Shown: in pieces, positions 55,811-64,000 of the stretch | Layout: the number at the start of each line of letters is the position of its first letter | Numbering within the stretch: position 1 is the first letter of the stretch | Source: Mediterraneibacter catenae | Lineage (GTDB): Bacteria > Bacillota > Clostridia > Lachnospirales > Lachnospiraceae | DNA length: 64,000 bases | Direction: 5' to 3' | NCBI RefSeq assembly: GCF_008691045.1 | Contig: NZ_VMSO01000010.1 | Coordinates: 57,888 to 121,887 of the forward strand | Program-made: the position numbers and the translations under genes | The notes under the pieces: model-generated | What the model was told of the DNA's origin: nothing | What the model saw: the letters and a program-made list of their open reading frames with translations, nothing else | The model's database searches: none

Positions 55811-58633
55811 CTACTGTCGTTTTTGTTTTTTATTACGACTTATGCCATAAAATCCTAGAGCACCAATAATAAGAACAAGTACATCGCATCCACCAAGAAG
55901 CCACAGCCAAAGGCTGGAATCTTGCTGAATCGTATTATTCATTGCATTACTGTTAGCCAGTGCATAAAGTACATTGTGCGTAGCTTTCCGCATTGCCTGA
56001 TTTCCAGCATTTGTTTCTATACTTACTTCACTTGGCATTCTTTTGGCAAGTGTCAACATATAATCATTTCCCGCTCTTATGGCCTGATCTGTATTCATAT
56101 AATCCCAGACAGCCATATCAGATACAACGGCTCCCTGAAAGCCCCATTCATCTCTTAATACAGTAGTAAGCAATGAATAATTTGCTCCTGCCCATGTTGT
56201 GCCTAATCGATTGAATGCAGACATAATTCCCTGGCTGCCCCCTTCTTTGACCGAAAGTTCAAATGGTTTGAAATATATTTCACGAGCCGCCTGTTCATTA
56301 CACCATACACTTACACCCCAGCGATTTGTTTCCTGATCGTTTAGGGCAAAATGTTTTAGGAATGTATTTACACCTTTTTCTTTGTATCCTTGTACTGTAT
56401 TTGCTCCCATCATTCCTGAAAGGAAGGAATCTTCTGAATAGTATTCAAAATTACGTCCGGAAAACGGCGTACGATGAATATTCATAGCTGGTGCCATAAT
56501 CCCATCATATCCCTGTACACGACATTCCTCTCCGACACGAAGCCCCATTTCTTTAGCAAGATCAACATTCCAAGTAGATGCAAGCACAACTTCACTCGGA
56601 TATTTTACACCGGCTATACCATTCATAAAACTATTCATACCAAGCGGCCCTTCTACCTCTACGGTCTGCTGTTTATCTATAGAAGGCATTTCCTGTGTAA
56701 CATATCCTCCGATTCCAATAAGATTTGCCATCTCATCCACTGGAATCTGTTCCAACAGCTGATCCCATTTTGGATCATCGTAGGGTACCCCTGCCATATC
56801 AGAAAACTTAAGACCATTGTCTTGTACAACGATTGGCTCAGCTGACGGGTCGTCTTCAACTCCGGTGTTTTCTATTGCAGCAATTAATTCATCACTCGCA
56901 TCTCTATCGGCTGTCCTTTCTTTAGGTAATGTTCCTTCCCAGTCCGCACGGCTGACATATGCAACATTATCTCCATAAGTCATATCATCAAACTGATTTA
57001 TTGCAGCTGTCATATCTGACTCACGTTTATTATTTTCATCGAATACAACCCTTGAATCAACAGTATAAATACGACTGTCAATCACATCATGTGAATTATT
57101 CATCAGCTTAATCTCGTAATCACCCGCATCCAGAACGTAACATTTTTCATTTATATAATCATAACTTGCCATGCTTTCTGTGTCCATCGTTAGAGTCACA
57201 GTTTCCGACTCGCCTGGTTCCAGCATCTCTGTCTTGTCAAAAGCACCTAAAACGACATGACTTTTTTCAATTCCTCCAGTTGTATACGGGGCCGTATAAT
57301 AAATCTGTACTACATCTTTTCCTGGAACATCCCCCTGATTAGTAACTGTTACATCAATCGAAATTGTTGTGTCATCCGCACTAAAATTCGTAATTTCCTG
57401 TGTAAAATCTGTATAGCTCAAACCATATCCGAATGGATACTGTACCGATTGCTGATAACTTTCTTCATCGCAGACTCCAGTCTCATTATCAATCCACCGG
57501 GTTTCATAATAGCGGTACCCGACATAAATCCCTTCCGCATAATCTACAAAAGAATGATATGTGTCATGATCCGTACTTGGCGGTGTCATACTCTTGACAA
57601 TTACAGGTGCATTTTTATACCAGAATGCTCCCGCATTATAATAGGCTGGTGCTGATGTCAGATCATATGCATAAGTATCAGCCAACCTTCCGGAGGGATT
57701 AATCTCCCCACTCATTATTTTCCCAATGGCGTTACATCCATTTGCACCCGGACCTCCTATCCATATTGCGCCATCAATTCCTTCCTCTTCCAAAAATCCA
57801 AGTTCCATTGCATGGGAACTATTAATTACCGCAATTACTTTCTCATATCCTTGCGCTTTTATCATATCAATCATTTCTCGCTCAGTATCGGAGAGTTCCA
57901 AATAGTGTTGATCTTCTCTTCCTCCCCATTCAGACATATCCATCGGAAGTTCACCATCTTCCCCGCCCTGTCTGGTAAGTACGATAAGCGCAACATCAGA
58001 AAAATCACGTGCGTTGCTAAGCAGTTCTTCACTATAACTCTCTACCGGAGCTTCATAAATATTGAAATCATAGACAAAAACACCTGGAACACTACTTGTT
58101 TCACGTTCATAATCAAAACTTTTGTAAAACTCAATCAGTTCCTGATTTACATGAAATCCCGCATTTTCCAATCCTTCCACCAGATCAACTACTTCGCCCA
58201 TATTCTTCGAACTAGAACCGCCGCCGCCATGAATCAAATCTACGGAAGACCACCCAAATATATTAATATTAGCTTCTTTAGGATCTGACACATTTAGAGG
58301 AAGCACATCATTTTTATTTTCCAGAAGCACTGCCCCCTCACCTTCAATCTGTTCTACCAGCTCTTTTGAAGCTGCTGTTGCCTTTGCAACTTCTTCCTCA
58401 TCGGCTGTGGATTTGGAAAAAGCAACATCGATAAGATCCTGATACGCATAGCACGCATAATTCGCAATAGTAATAACAACCATAAAACAACTTAATAATA
58501 CAGCCCCAACCTGTCTCTTTTTACTCTTTACAAGGCATTTCTTTCTAAGTTTAGCAAAGTAAAGTCCAAGTAACGCAATTACCAGAAGTGTCATAATAAT
58601 TGCAATTATAAGGCTTATATTTCCATTTGACAT
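55811..58633 (-). CDS. Domain-permuted GH3 glycosidase anchored to the membrane at both ends
   Basis: 940 residues. ATG 58633 follows GGGAGG. Two membrane helices (~5-25 and ~42-62) enclose a Lys/Arg-rich loop, which puts the catalytic part outside. The GH3 alpha/beta sandwich domain comes first (~85-400), then Fn3 (~420-530), then the TIM barrel (~590-880) with the nucleophile Asp in VVSDMAVW. A third helix near ~910-930 has a basic cytoplasmic tail. The normal GH3 order is barrel first; the swapped order is known from some rumen beta-glucosidases. It likely trims beta-linked glucosides or xylosides at the surface. Base composition is more AT-rich than its neighbours. Confidence 0.93.
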   Translation of the reverse strand: MSNGNISLIIAIIMTLLVIALLGLYFAKLRKKCLVKSKKRQVGAVLLSCFMVVITIANYACYAYQDLIDVAFSKSTADEEEVAKATAASKELVEQIEGEGAVLLENKNDVLPLNVSDPKEANINIFGWSSVDLIHGGGGSSSKNMGEVVDLVEGLENAGFHVNQELIEFYKSFDYERETSSVPGVFVYDFNIYEAPVESYSEELLSNARDFSDVALIVLTRQGGEDGELPMDMSEWGGREDQHYLELSDTEREMIDMIKAQGYEKVIAVINSSHAMELGFLEEEGIDGAIWIGGPGANGCNAIGKIMSGEINPSGRLADTYAYDLTSAPAYYNAGAFWYKNAPVIVKSMTPPSTDHDTYHSFVDYAEGIYVGYRYYETRWIDNETGVCDEESYQQSVQYPFGYGLSYTDFTQEITNFSADDTTISIDVTVTNQGDVPGKDVVQIYYTAPYTTGGIEKSHVVLGAFDKTEMLEPGESETVTLTMDTESMASYDYINEKCYVLDAGDYEIKLMNNSHDVIDSRIYTVDSRVVFDENNKRESDMTAAINQFDDMTYGDNVAYVSRADWEGTLPKERTADRDASDELIAAIENTGVEDDPSAEPIVVQDNGLKFSDMAGVPYDDPKWDQLLEQIPVDEMANLIGIGGYVTQEMPSIDKQQTVEVEGPLGMNSFMNGIAGVKYPSEVVLASTWNVDLAKEMGLRVGEECRVQGYDGIMAPAMNIHRTPFSGRNFEYYSEDSFLSGMMGANTVQGYKEKGVNTFLKHFALNDQETNRWGVSVWCNEQAAREIYFKPFELSVKEGGSQGIMSAFNRLGTTWAGANYSLLTTVLRDEWGFQGAVVSDMAVWDYMNTDQAIRAGNDYMLTLAKRMPSEVSIETNAGNQAMRKATHNVLYALANSNAMNNTIQQDSSLWLWLLGGCDVLVLIIGALGFYGISRNKKQKRQ

Positions 58634-58658
58634 AAACTTACCTCCCAAATTTAGTATC

Positions 58659-59246
58659 TCATTTTTCTCTGAATATCAATTTCATAATCGGGAAAAATAC
58701 CCAAAATGAAATCGCACAATTAATCAACATTGTAATCGCATCTGCAGCTGCGGCGCCGGTTCCGTTACCAAGAGTCCCTATCAGGAAGCTGTATAGAGGC
58801 GCTTTATATACTCCTTGAAGAGCCGCCGCTCCTATTGTAATGATAACATATGCAAGCACGTACCAAAAAGCCGCCCTCCACACGTTTCCTGTGGATTTAA
58901 ATGTAACCTTTCTCTGTGTAAAGAAGTTGATGATCTGTGCAATTGCCATTGTGAGCTCTACGGCAAAAAAATACGCCAGACCACCGCCTCCACCGTTCTC
59001 AATCGCACCACCCGCATAGTCAAACACATAATACGGGCTTCCGTTAATATTATTTCCCACCTGAAAAACCTGAAAATCCAGATCTACCAGAGGTGTAAAA
59101 CCAAATATCCATTTGAATACCGGCATCAAGATCATCTGCAGGACAGTCACGCCATTACATACAATAAAAAACATCACAAACTGTGCAATTCCCGGATGTC
59201 GTTCCTCAAAATTTGTCCATATTAATTTTATTGTTTTTGTCTCCAC
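58659..59246 (-). CDS. GtrA-like membrane protein
   Basis: 195 residues, GTG 59246 after AAGGAG, four hydrophobic segments. The stretch INFFTQRKVTFKS matches the GtrA family motif between helices; GtrA proteins are thought to move lipid-linked sugars. An insertion (~55-90) rich in Asn and Gly is unusual. It lies 25 bases before the GH3 start and 12 after GH43, so it belongs to that operon. Confidence 0.85.
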   Translation of the reverse strand: METKTIKLIWTNFEERHPGIAQFVMFFIVCNGVTVLQMILMPVFKWIFGFTPLVDLDFQVFQVGNNINGSPYYVFDYAGGAIENGGGGGLAYFFAVELTMAIAQIINFFTQRKVTFKSTGNVWRAAFWYVLAYVIITIGAAALQGVYKAPLYSFLIGTLGNGTGAAAADAITMLINCAISFWVFFPIMKLIFREK

Positions 59247-59257
59247 GTTTCTCCTTT

Positions 59258-60703
59258 TCAGAATAAAGTAAATTTCATAAAGTCAATTTTTCCTTCTCCT
59301 TGATATCGGAAATACAACGCATATTTACCAACTCCTGTATTGAGTTCCGCCTGATAAGTTCTGTATTCTCCAGTAGGATTATTCACTTGTATCTCTGAAT
59401 TAATAATGGTAAAGTCCTGTTTTTCTGATACTTGCATCTTACCCCAAGCTATTCCAGCCAACTCCACTGAGATATTTCGCGCCTCCCCCATCTCAAAATA
59501 CTTAAACCCGGCGACAGCTCCGTCCCGCATATTTGCAATATACTGTCTCGCGCTCTCGTCCCCGTCCTTCTTATCCTGTGTGAAGTAGGGATGATTCGAA
59601 AAAGCCTTTTTCGGATTTTTACAGTCGTATCTTCCGGTCCCGTCTTTCGACCAGAGATTACAGGCAATTCTCGCCGGATATGTACCGACGCCTTTGAGCG
59701 GTTTTCCGTTTAGCCCGCAGCTTGTCATCTCCGCCTGTTGGAACATCCCATTTTCATCCATTACAAGTTCCTCGGCGCATGCCTGCCGTGCATAGGAACT
59801 GCGGTTGGTATGTCTGTGGTAAAAGATATAATACTTCCCGTTCAGATACAGAAGACCGCCGTGAGTATTTCCGATATAATTCGAAGCATGGCTCTCATCC
59901 TCATTCCCGTTCAGGAACAGATCTCCGTTGCTCACCAGTGTACCGCCGAACCGGAAACCTTCCGTGGGGCTGTCGCTCACTGCATAGCAAAGTTCATGAT
60001 TATGTCTGGAAGAATAGACAAAATAGTATTTTCCATTATACTTTCTCATAGAACTCGCCTCAAAAAACTCATGACCTGCAAATGAGCCCGGGCCTTCTTT
60101 CGGAAACAACAGCTTCTCCGGTTTTCTGATCGTCTTCATATCCGGTTCAAGTTCCAGTACATATCCGCCTTTAAATTCCAGACTGCGAAATCCTGTCACG
60201 ATTCCCGGTACAGGAGTATAAAACCCTGAGTAGAGATAGATTTTTCCGTCATCATCCACGAAAACTCCCGGATCAAAAGGGAATGAGTCTCCCTTTTTTC
60301 TGCCCCAGACTATTCCGTCAGCATACTGCACATGCCCGTAGAACTCAAAAGGTCCCGTCGGGCTGTCCGATACTGCAACACCCATGATTCCCATAAAGTC
60401 GAAAGCGTAATACAAGTAGTATCTCCCGTCACTTCCCTGCGTAATGTCCGGTGCGAACAGAAGACGGACGCCCAGTCGGTTCTTCGGATCCTGATTTTTT
60501 CTGTAAATGACTCCTTCATAACGCCAGTCACTTAAATCATCCGCCGGAGCCGACCAGCATACATAGTCATTCATACAGAACATAGGGGCTCCAAACCTGT
60601 CGTGGGAACCATATACATAGACCCGATCGCCGAAGACATAAGGTTCACCATCTGGTATGTACTCATATTCGGGCAAATACGGGTTAAAAGCCTGTCCCTT
60701 CAT
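59258..60703 (-). CDS. GH43-family glycosidase with a C-terminal CBM6-like domain
   Basis: 481 residues, ATG 60703 after AAAGGAGG. The five-bladed propeller acids are in EYIPDGEPYVFGDRVY, FAPDITQGSDGRYYLYYA and EFFEASSMRKYNGKYYFVYS; NTHGGLLYLNGKYYIFYHRH follows. The last ~110 residues resemble a carbohydrate-binding module. No signal peptide, so it is cytoplasmic. GH43 enzymes act on arabinose or xylose side chains. First gene of GH43-GtrA-GH3. Confidence 0.9.
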   Translation of the reverse strand: MKGQAFNPYLPEYEYIPDGEPYVFGDRVYVYGSHDRFGAPMFCMNDYVCWSAPADDLSDWRYEGVIYRKNQDPKNRLGVRLLFAPDITQGSDGRYYLYYAFDFMGIMGVAVSDSPTGPFEFYGHVQYADGIVWGRKKGDSFPFDPGVFVDDDGKIYLYSGFYTPVPGIVTGFRSLEFKGGYVLELEPDMKTIRKPEKLLFPKEGPGSFAGHEFFEASSMRKYNGKYYFVYSSRHNHELCYAVSDSPTEGFRFGGTLVSNGDLFLNGNEDESHASNYIGNTHGGLLYLNGKYYIFYHRHTNRSSYARQACAEELVMDENGMFQQAEMTSCGLNGKPLKGVGTYPARIACNLWSKDGTGRYDCKNPKKAFSNHPYFTQDKKDGDESARQYIANMRDGAVAGFKYFEMGEARNISVELAGIAWGKMQVSEKQDFTIINSEIQVNNPTGEYRTYQAELNTGVGKYALYFRYQGEGKIDFMKFTLF

Positions 60704-60883
60704 TCTCTCTCCTCCTTTCTCTTAAGTTGTGTCCTCACAATATCACAGGAGGATATTTTGTAAACAATTCTGTCGTAAACTGCTTTTTTCACGTCAAAAC
60801 CTGTCATAATGTATATTTTTTCTTTTTCCCTTTCCATATTCATGTCTATTATTTCTAATAATCTTAGTTTTTCTCCATATACA

Positions 60884-60920
60884 ATAAAATTCCGGGCAGA
60901 ACTAAATCTGTTCCCGGAAT
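60884..60920 (-). terminator. Terminator after the GHKL kinase gene
   Basis: Minus strand ATTCCGGG with CCCGGAAT, inner CAGA with TCTG, then TTTTATTG. The rest of the 250 bases before GH43 is AT-rich with no clear promoter. Confidence 0.7.
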
Positions 60921-60953
60921 CATCCTTCTGTCAGGTCATTATATCGGGTTTGA

Positions 60954-62261
60954 CTATAATTTTTCTGTCTTCGGTATCAAAACTCTGAGGTAGAACCAGT
61001 CATCTTCCGTTTTTACCGTCATAGAGCCTCCGTATTTTTCAGCAGTAGTCCTTATGCTCTTCAGCCCGTAACCGTGATACTCTTTATTCTTCTTCGTCGT
61101 CTCCGGAAGATGGTTTCCCTCTGTCAGACGTACCTCACAATAATTCTCTACCCGTATTATGATAAACCGATTTTGTGAATATACCGCCACACGTATCAGG
61201 CGTTTCTTCTTATCTTCGATCTTTTCCTCATATTCAATTGCATTATCGAGCGCATTTCCAAAGATCGTGCAGATATCCATGACATTCATTCCGTCCAGCA
61301 GATGACCGTCAGCCACACAGGTGAAATTGATATCATGCTGCATACAATAGAGATGCTTTCCTGTCAGGATCGTATCAAGAACCTGATTTCCCGTCTTGTT
61401 CTGAGCCTCATAAGTTTTAATTTCCTCTTCCATCTCGGCCAGATACTGCTCTCTCTTCTCCGAATCCCGTTCCGCCCGTATCACACCAATCTGATGCTTC
61501 AGATCATGATACTTGCGATTGATCATCTCTATATTCTCTTTGGAAAGATTATACTGCTCGTATTGACGATGAAGTATAGAATTCACCGCATCTACTTCCT
61601 TCTTCATTGTCATTTCCCGCCATCGTTCCTGTTGAAGAAACAGGATCAATACACCTGAAAAATCCACCAGCGTCCGGATATAAAATGTCTCGGCAGGGAG
61701 ACTGCTGCTAAACGGCGTGTTCGGATATACGTAACTGATATTACTGATCAGGAAAGCGGCCACAGCCATCAGCACAGAAGCAGCCGCCTCCTGCCATGAG
61801 GCATTTCTTCTATCTGCATCGGAGAAATATCTCTTTACAAGAAAATAAAGTCCTGTAAACAATCCCGCATAGAAAAGAAGGAAAAGAATAATCTCAACAG
61901 CCACACTTCCATAACCAAGCTCTAAGAGGAATGAATAAATCTGCCATTCCACCGAAGCTACAAACTCTGCCGCCATAAACGCAACAGAAAAGCACAGTGC
62001 CGCTGACGCTGCCGGTATGGCACAGCATAACCAGATACACGCGCACATCAACAGCATAGCACACCCCATCGCCGGAATCCAGAATGCCACCGGCCACACC
62101 CCGATATAATACTGGAGCACACAAAGTGCAGCAAGAAAAACGGCAAGTATTCCTGCCGTTTTCCACTTTCCCCATCTTTTTTTCATCCCCAGTACGAAGA
62201 TCAAACATGACGCCCACTCAGCCAGAGCCGTGTAGACCTTCGGAATATCTGCTACGTTCAT
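60954..62261 (-). CDS. AgrC-like GHKL sensor histidine kinase
   Basis: 435 residues. Six or seven N-terminal membrane helices (~1-215) and a coiled coil follow; the phospho-acceptor His is in NRKYHDLKHQIG. The GHKL ATPase has GNALDNAIEYEE and HGYGLKSIRTTAEKYGG. Such kinases often sense peptides. It starts two bases after the LytTR regulator stop, with GGGAGG inside that gene's end. Confidence 0.92.
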   Translation of the reverse strand: MNVADIPKVYTALAEWASCLIFVLGMKKRWGKWKTAGILAVFLAALCVLQYYIGVWPVAFWIPAMGCAMLLMCACIWLCCAIPAASAALCFSVAFMAAEFVASVEWQIYSFLLELGYGSVAVEIILFLLFYAGLFTGLYFLVKRYFSDADRRNASWQEAAASVLMAVAAFLISNISYVYPNTPFSSSLPAETFYIRTLVDFSGVLILFLQQERWREMTMKKEVDAVNSILHRQYEQYNLSKENIEMINRKYHDLKHQIGVIRAERDSEKREQYLAEMEEEIKTYEAQNKTGNQVLDTILTGKHLYCMQHDINFTCVADGHLLDGMNVMDICTIFGNALDNAIEYEEKIEDKKKRLIRVAVYSQNRFIIIRVENYCEVRLTEGNHLPETTKKNKEYHGYGLKSIRTTAEKYGGSMTVKTEDDWFYLRVLIPKTEKL

Positions 62262-62263
62262 TC

Positions 62264-62968
62264 TTATTTTCCTCCCAGATAGTCTGTCAGAGCCTCCATG
62301 AAAGACTTTCGTCTCGGACGGCTGATCTGGAGTTTATCTCCTGCAACCGTGACCGTGCTCCCGCTGACCTCCTCCACATAACGGAGATTAACAAGATATC
62401 CGCTATTGCAGCGCACAAACTGACCTCCTGACAACTTCTGCTCCATCTGTTTCATCGTATCCCGAAACACATAATTTCCCCTGTCAGAATGGATGATGAT
62501 CTGGTGTCCCTGACTCTCAAGATAACTGATCTGCGACAGATTCAGCCGCATCATCCCCTTTTCCTGAGCCACGGTAAGAAATGCTTCGTTTCTTCCCTTC
62601 AATCTCCTGACAGCCTTGTCCAGTTCCTGATAAAACGCAAACTCCGAAATTGGTTTCAGCACATAATCCAATGCGTTCACTTCATATCCCTGAATGGCAT
62701 ACTGCGCCATATTAGTAATAAAGATCAGGATCACATTCTCATCCAGTTTCCTGATCTTGCGCGCCGCCTCCATCCCGTCCATGTGCTCCATCTGGATATC
62801 CAGAAAAATAATGTCATAGTTTCCGCTGTAGCGCTCAACGATATCATATCCGTCGGGAAATACAGTGATATCAAATTTTTCATCATGCTCTTCTCCATAT
62901 TTGGTGATATAAGAAGAAAGCTGTTTCTGATATATCTCGTCATCCTCTACGATTGCTGTTCTGATCAT
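62264..62968 (-). CDS. LytTR-family response regulator (AgrA-like)
   Basis: 234 residues. A receiver with VEDDE, phospho-Asp in IIFLDIQM (~56) and Lys in YVLKPI is followed by a LytTR DNA-binding domain (NLSQISYLESQGHQIIIH, FVRCNSGYLVNLRYV). It pairs with the downstream kinase. LytTR regulators typically control secreted factors, bacteriocins or competence; targets here are unknown. Confidence 0.94.
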   Translation of the reverse strand: MIRTAIVEDDEIYQKQLSSYITKYGEEHDEKFDITVFPDGYDIVERYSGNYDIIFLDIQMEHMDGMEAARKIRKLDENVILIFITNMAQYAIQGYEVNALDYVLKPISEFAFYQELDKAVRRLKGRNEAFLTVAQEKGMMRLNLSQISYLESQGHQIIIHSDRGNYVFRDTMKQMEQKLSGGQFVRCNSGYLVNLRYVEEVSGSTVTVAGDKLQISRPRRKSFMEALTDYLGGK

Positions 62969-63036
62969 CCGTGGCTTCTCCGTTCCTTTTATTCGTCTTC
63001 ATTTATTTTAGACGATTCCGGAGGAACTTGCAAATT

Positions 63037-64000
63037 CTATTTTTCATATATGCGGAGCAACTCCTCAAACTCCTCGTTCCCCCGCAGAAATGCATACCCC
63101 TCATCTGTCTTTATCTCTGCCAGCAGCCCCGGCAGTATCCTCTCTGCATAGGATTCCATCGCCTCGTCATACTTTCTTCCAAAGTTTTCTTTCCCGTATA
63201 TATGGCAATAAAACACAGATTCCGACATATGCTGAGGCTCAGTCAGCATATGGAACATTTCCCAGATATACGCAATACTCTTTTCTACATCCTTCTTCTT
63301 TACCGCCAGCTCCATCGGCAGGATCAGCGGGCTGTAGCCCCACTGGTCATACAGAAGAGCGGTCTGCTTCCCGGCAGATGCGATCTTTTCCGCCCGTTCC
63401 ATGTCCCCCTCCTGAAAGGCAATGTCCGTCAGCATAGACAGCACAACGAGAAGATCGTTAAGCACATTTGTGAGTTTCCTTTCCACCAACACTGCCGCCT
63501 CATCATATTTCTCCTGTGCAAGCAGAAGCCGTGCATTAAGGATTTTCTTATCTGCCTGCTGCTCCGGCAGAGAATCGATCATTTTCTGTGCTTTCCCGTA
63601 CTCCTTCTTCCTTATGTATTCACCCGCCAGCATATAAGCAGCGGCATTTTTCACCTGTTCGTCCCCGCTGCATTCGGTCACACGCTCATACCATGAATGT
63701 ATCTTCTCTTCGTATTTTTCTCTGTCTGTGCTCCAACCACCGGACATCATCATTAATCCCTGCACCATGGACGCCATCATGTGGATCAGCTTTCCACAGT
63801 TGGGATACTCCCGCACTTTCTGTTCTGCCGCGTCAAATGCTGCTTCCGTACCTTTCTCATCCATGATCTTTGCGATCTCGTTACAGATCTGAGCGATTTC
63901 CTCATCTGAGAGTTCCTCCTGAAAGCAGAGGAGTGTATTGATATCTGTGTTTAAAAGCCGCGCCAGTGCAGGCAGTATCGTGATATCAGGGTATGAACTG
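63037..64000 (-). CDS. XRE-type regulator with TPR-like repeats (5' end cut by window)
   Basis: 321 residues are visible; the N-terminus lies beyond position 64000. The visible start, YPDITILPALARLLN, then TDINTLL, is the end of a helix-turn-helix domain. The remaining ~280 residues form alpha-helical TPR-like repeats (AAAYMLAGEYIRKKEYGKAQ, ARLLLAQEKYDEA). The layout resembles peptide-sensing RRNPP-type regulators, though that is inference. It lies upstream of the LytTR/GHKL pair on the same strand, 68 bases away. Confidence 0.88.
   Translation of the reverse strand, partial: SSYPDITILPALARLLNTDINTLLCFQEELSDEEIAQICNEIAKIMDEKGTEAAFDAAEQKVREYPNCGKLIHMMASMVQGLMMMSGGWSTDREKYEEKIHSWYERVTECSGDEQVKNAAAYMLAGEYIRKKEYGKAQKMIDSLPEQQADKKILNARLLLAQEKYDEAAVLVERKLTNVLNDLLVVLSMLTDIAFQEGDMERAEKIASAGKQTALLYDQWGYSPLILPMELAVKKKDVEKSIAYIWEMFHMLTEPQHMSESVFYCHIYGKENFGRKYDEAMESYAERILPGLLAEIKTDEGYAFLRGNEEFEELLRIYEK

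Overview
The window looks like a chromosomal segment of a low-to-moderate GC Gram-positive anaerobe of the Clostridia, most likely a gut Lachnospiraceae. This is inferred from strong Shine-Dalgarno sites, a perfect CIRCE element in front of hrcA-grpE-dnaK-dnaJ, the gene order comEA / response regulator / kinase / GerMN / comEC / holA / lepA / hemW / hrcA, and a GH112 galacto-N-biose/lacto-N-biose type phosphorylase. No rRNA, tRNA, CRISPR array, prophage or intact insertion sequence was seen. All assignments come from reading motifs, with no database search.

Layout. 1-4.2 kb: glycan locus with a truncated sugar-binding lipoprotein, a divergent AraC regulator and a GH112 phosphorylase. 4.4-8.6 kb: a lipoprotein, then a YtrA-like operon of two ABC ATPase/permease pairs around a GntR repressor; a perfect 9-bp dyad sits on its promoter, and the second ATPase lacks its Q-loop segment. 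8.7-10 kb: a cysteine desulfidase/serine dehydratase-like enzyme. 10.1-17.1 kb: a metal locus, reading leftwards feoA, feoB, two FeoB-associated Cys-rich membrane proteins fused to HMA domains, a Fur-like regulator without the usual His cluster, a 26-residue membrane peptide, a DUF6110-like protein and a P-type ATPase with FSC in place of CPC; a DtxR-family regulator diverges from feoA. 17.2-19.8 kb: ldh, rhaD, ferritin. 19.8-20.5 kb: a gene-free stretch containing a ~350-bp imperfect palindrome.

20.5-29.7 kb: the hrcA heat-shock operon with hemW, lepA and holA. 29.7-35.9 kb: comEC, a GerMN lipoprotein, an OmpR-type two-component pair and comEA. 36-41.6 kb: arginine biosynthesis (argC, a GNAT gene, argJ, argB, argD) with two REP-like units in opposite orientation flanking argJ and the GNAT gene, and an ArgR-like operator on the argC promoter. 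argG at 54.4 kb has the same promoter/ARG-box layout. 41.8-43.8 kb: a decaying sigma factor / membrane protein / ABC transporter operon with a stop, frameshifts, a lost start codon and a lost catalytic glutamate.

43.9-54 kb: housekeeping and redox genes (proA, a stand-alone FeoA-domain protein, fluC, nitroreductase, a Nif11-like small protein, iron alcohol dehydrogenase, nicotinamidase-like protein, OGG-type glycosylase, GrpB-like protein, CcdA-TlpA fusion, a PfkB kinase, malic enzyme). 55.8-64 kb: a second glycan block with a surface-tethered, domain-permuted GH3 enzyme, a GtrA-like membrane protein and a GH43 enzyme, followed by an AgrC/AgrA-like two-component system and an XRE-TPR regulator cut by the window edge. 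The best candidate for an under-described system is the metal locus at 10.1-17.1 kb. The most unexplained DNA structure is the palindrome at 20.1-20.5 kb.
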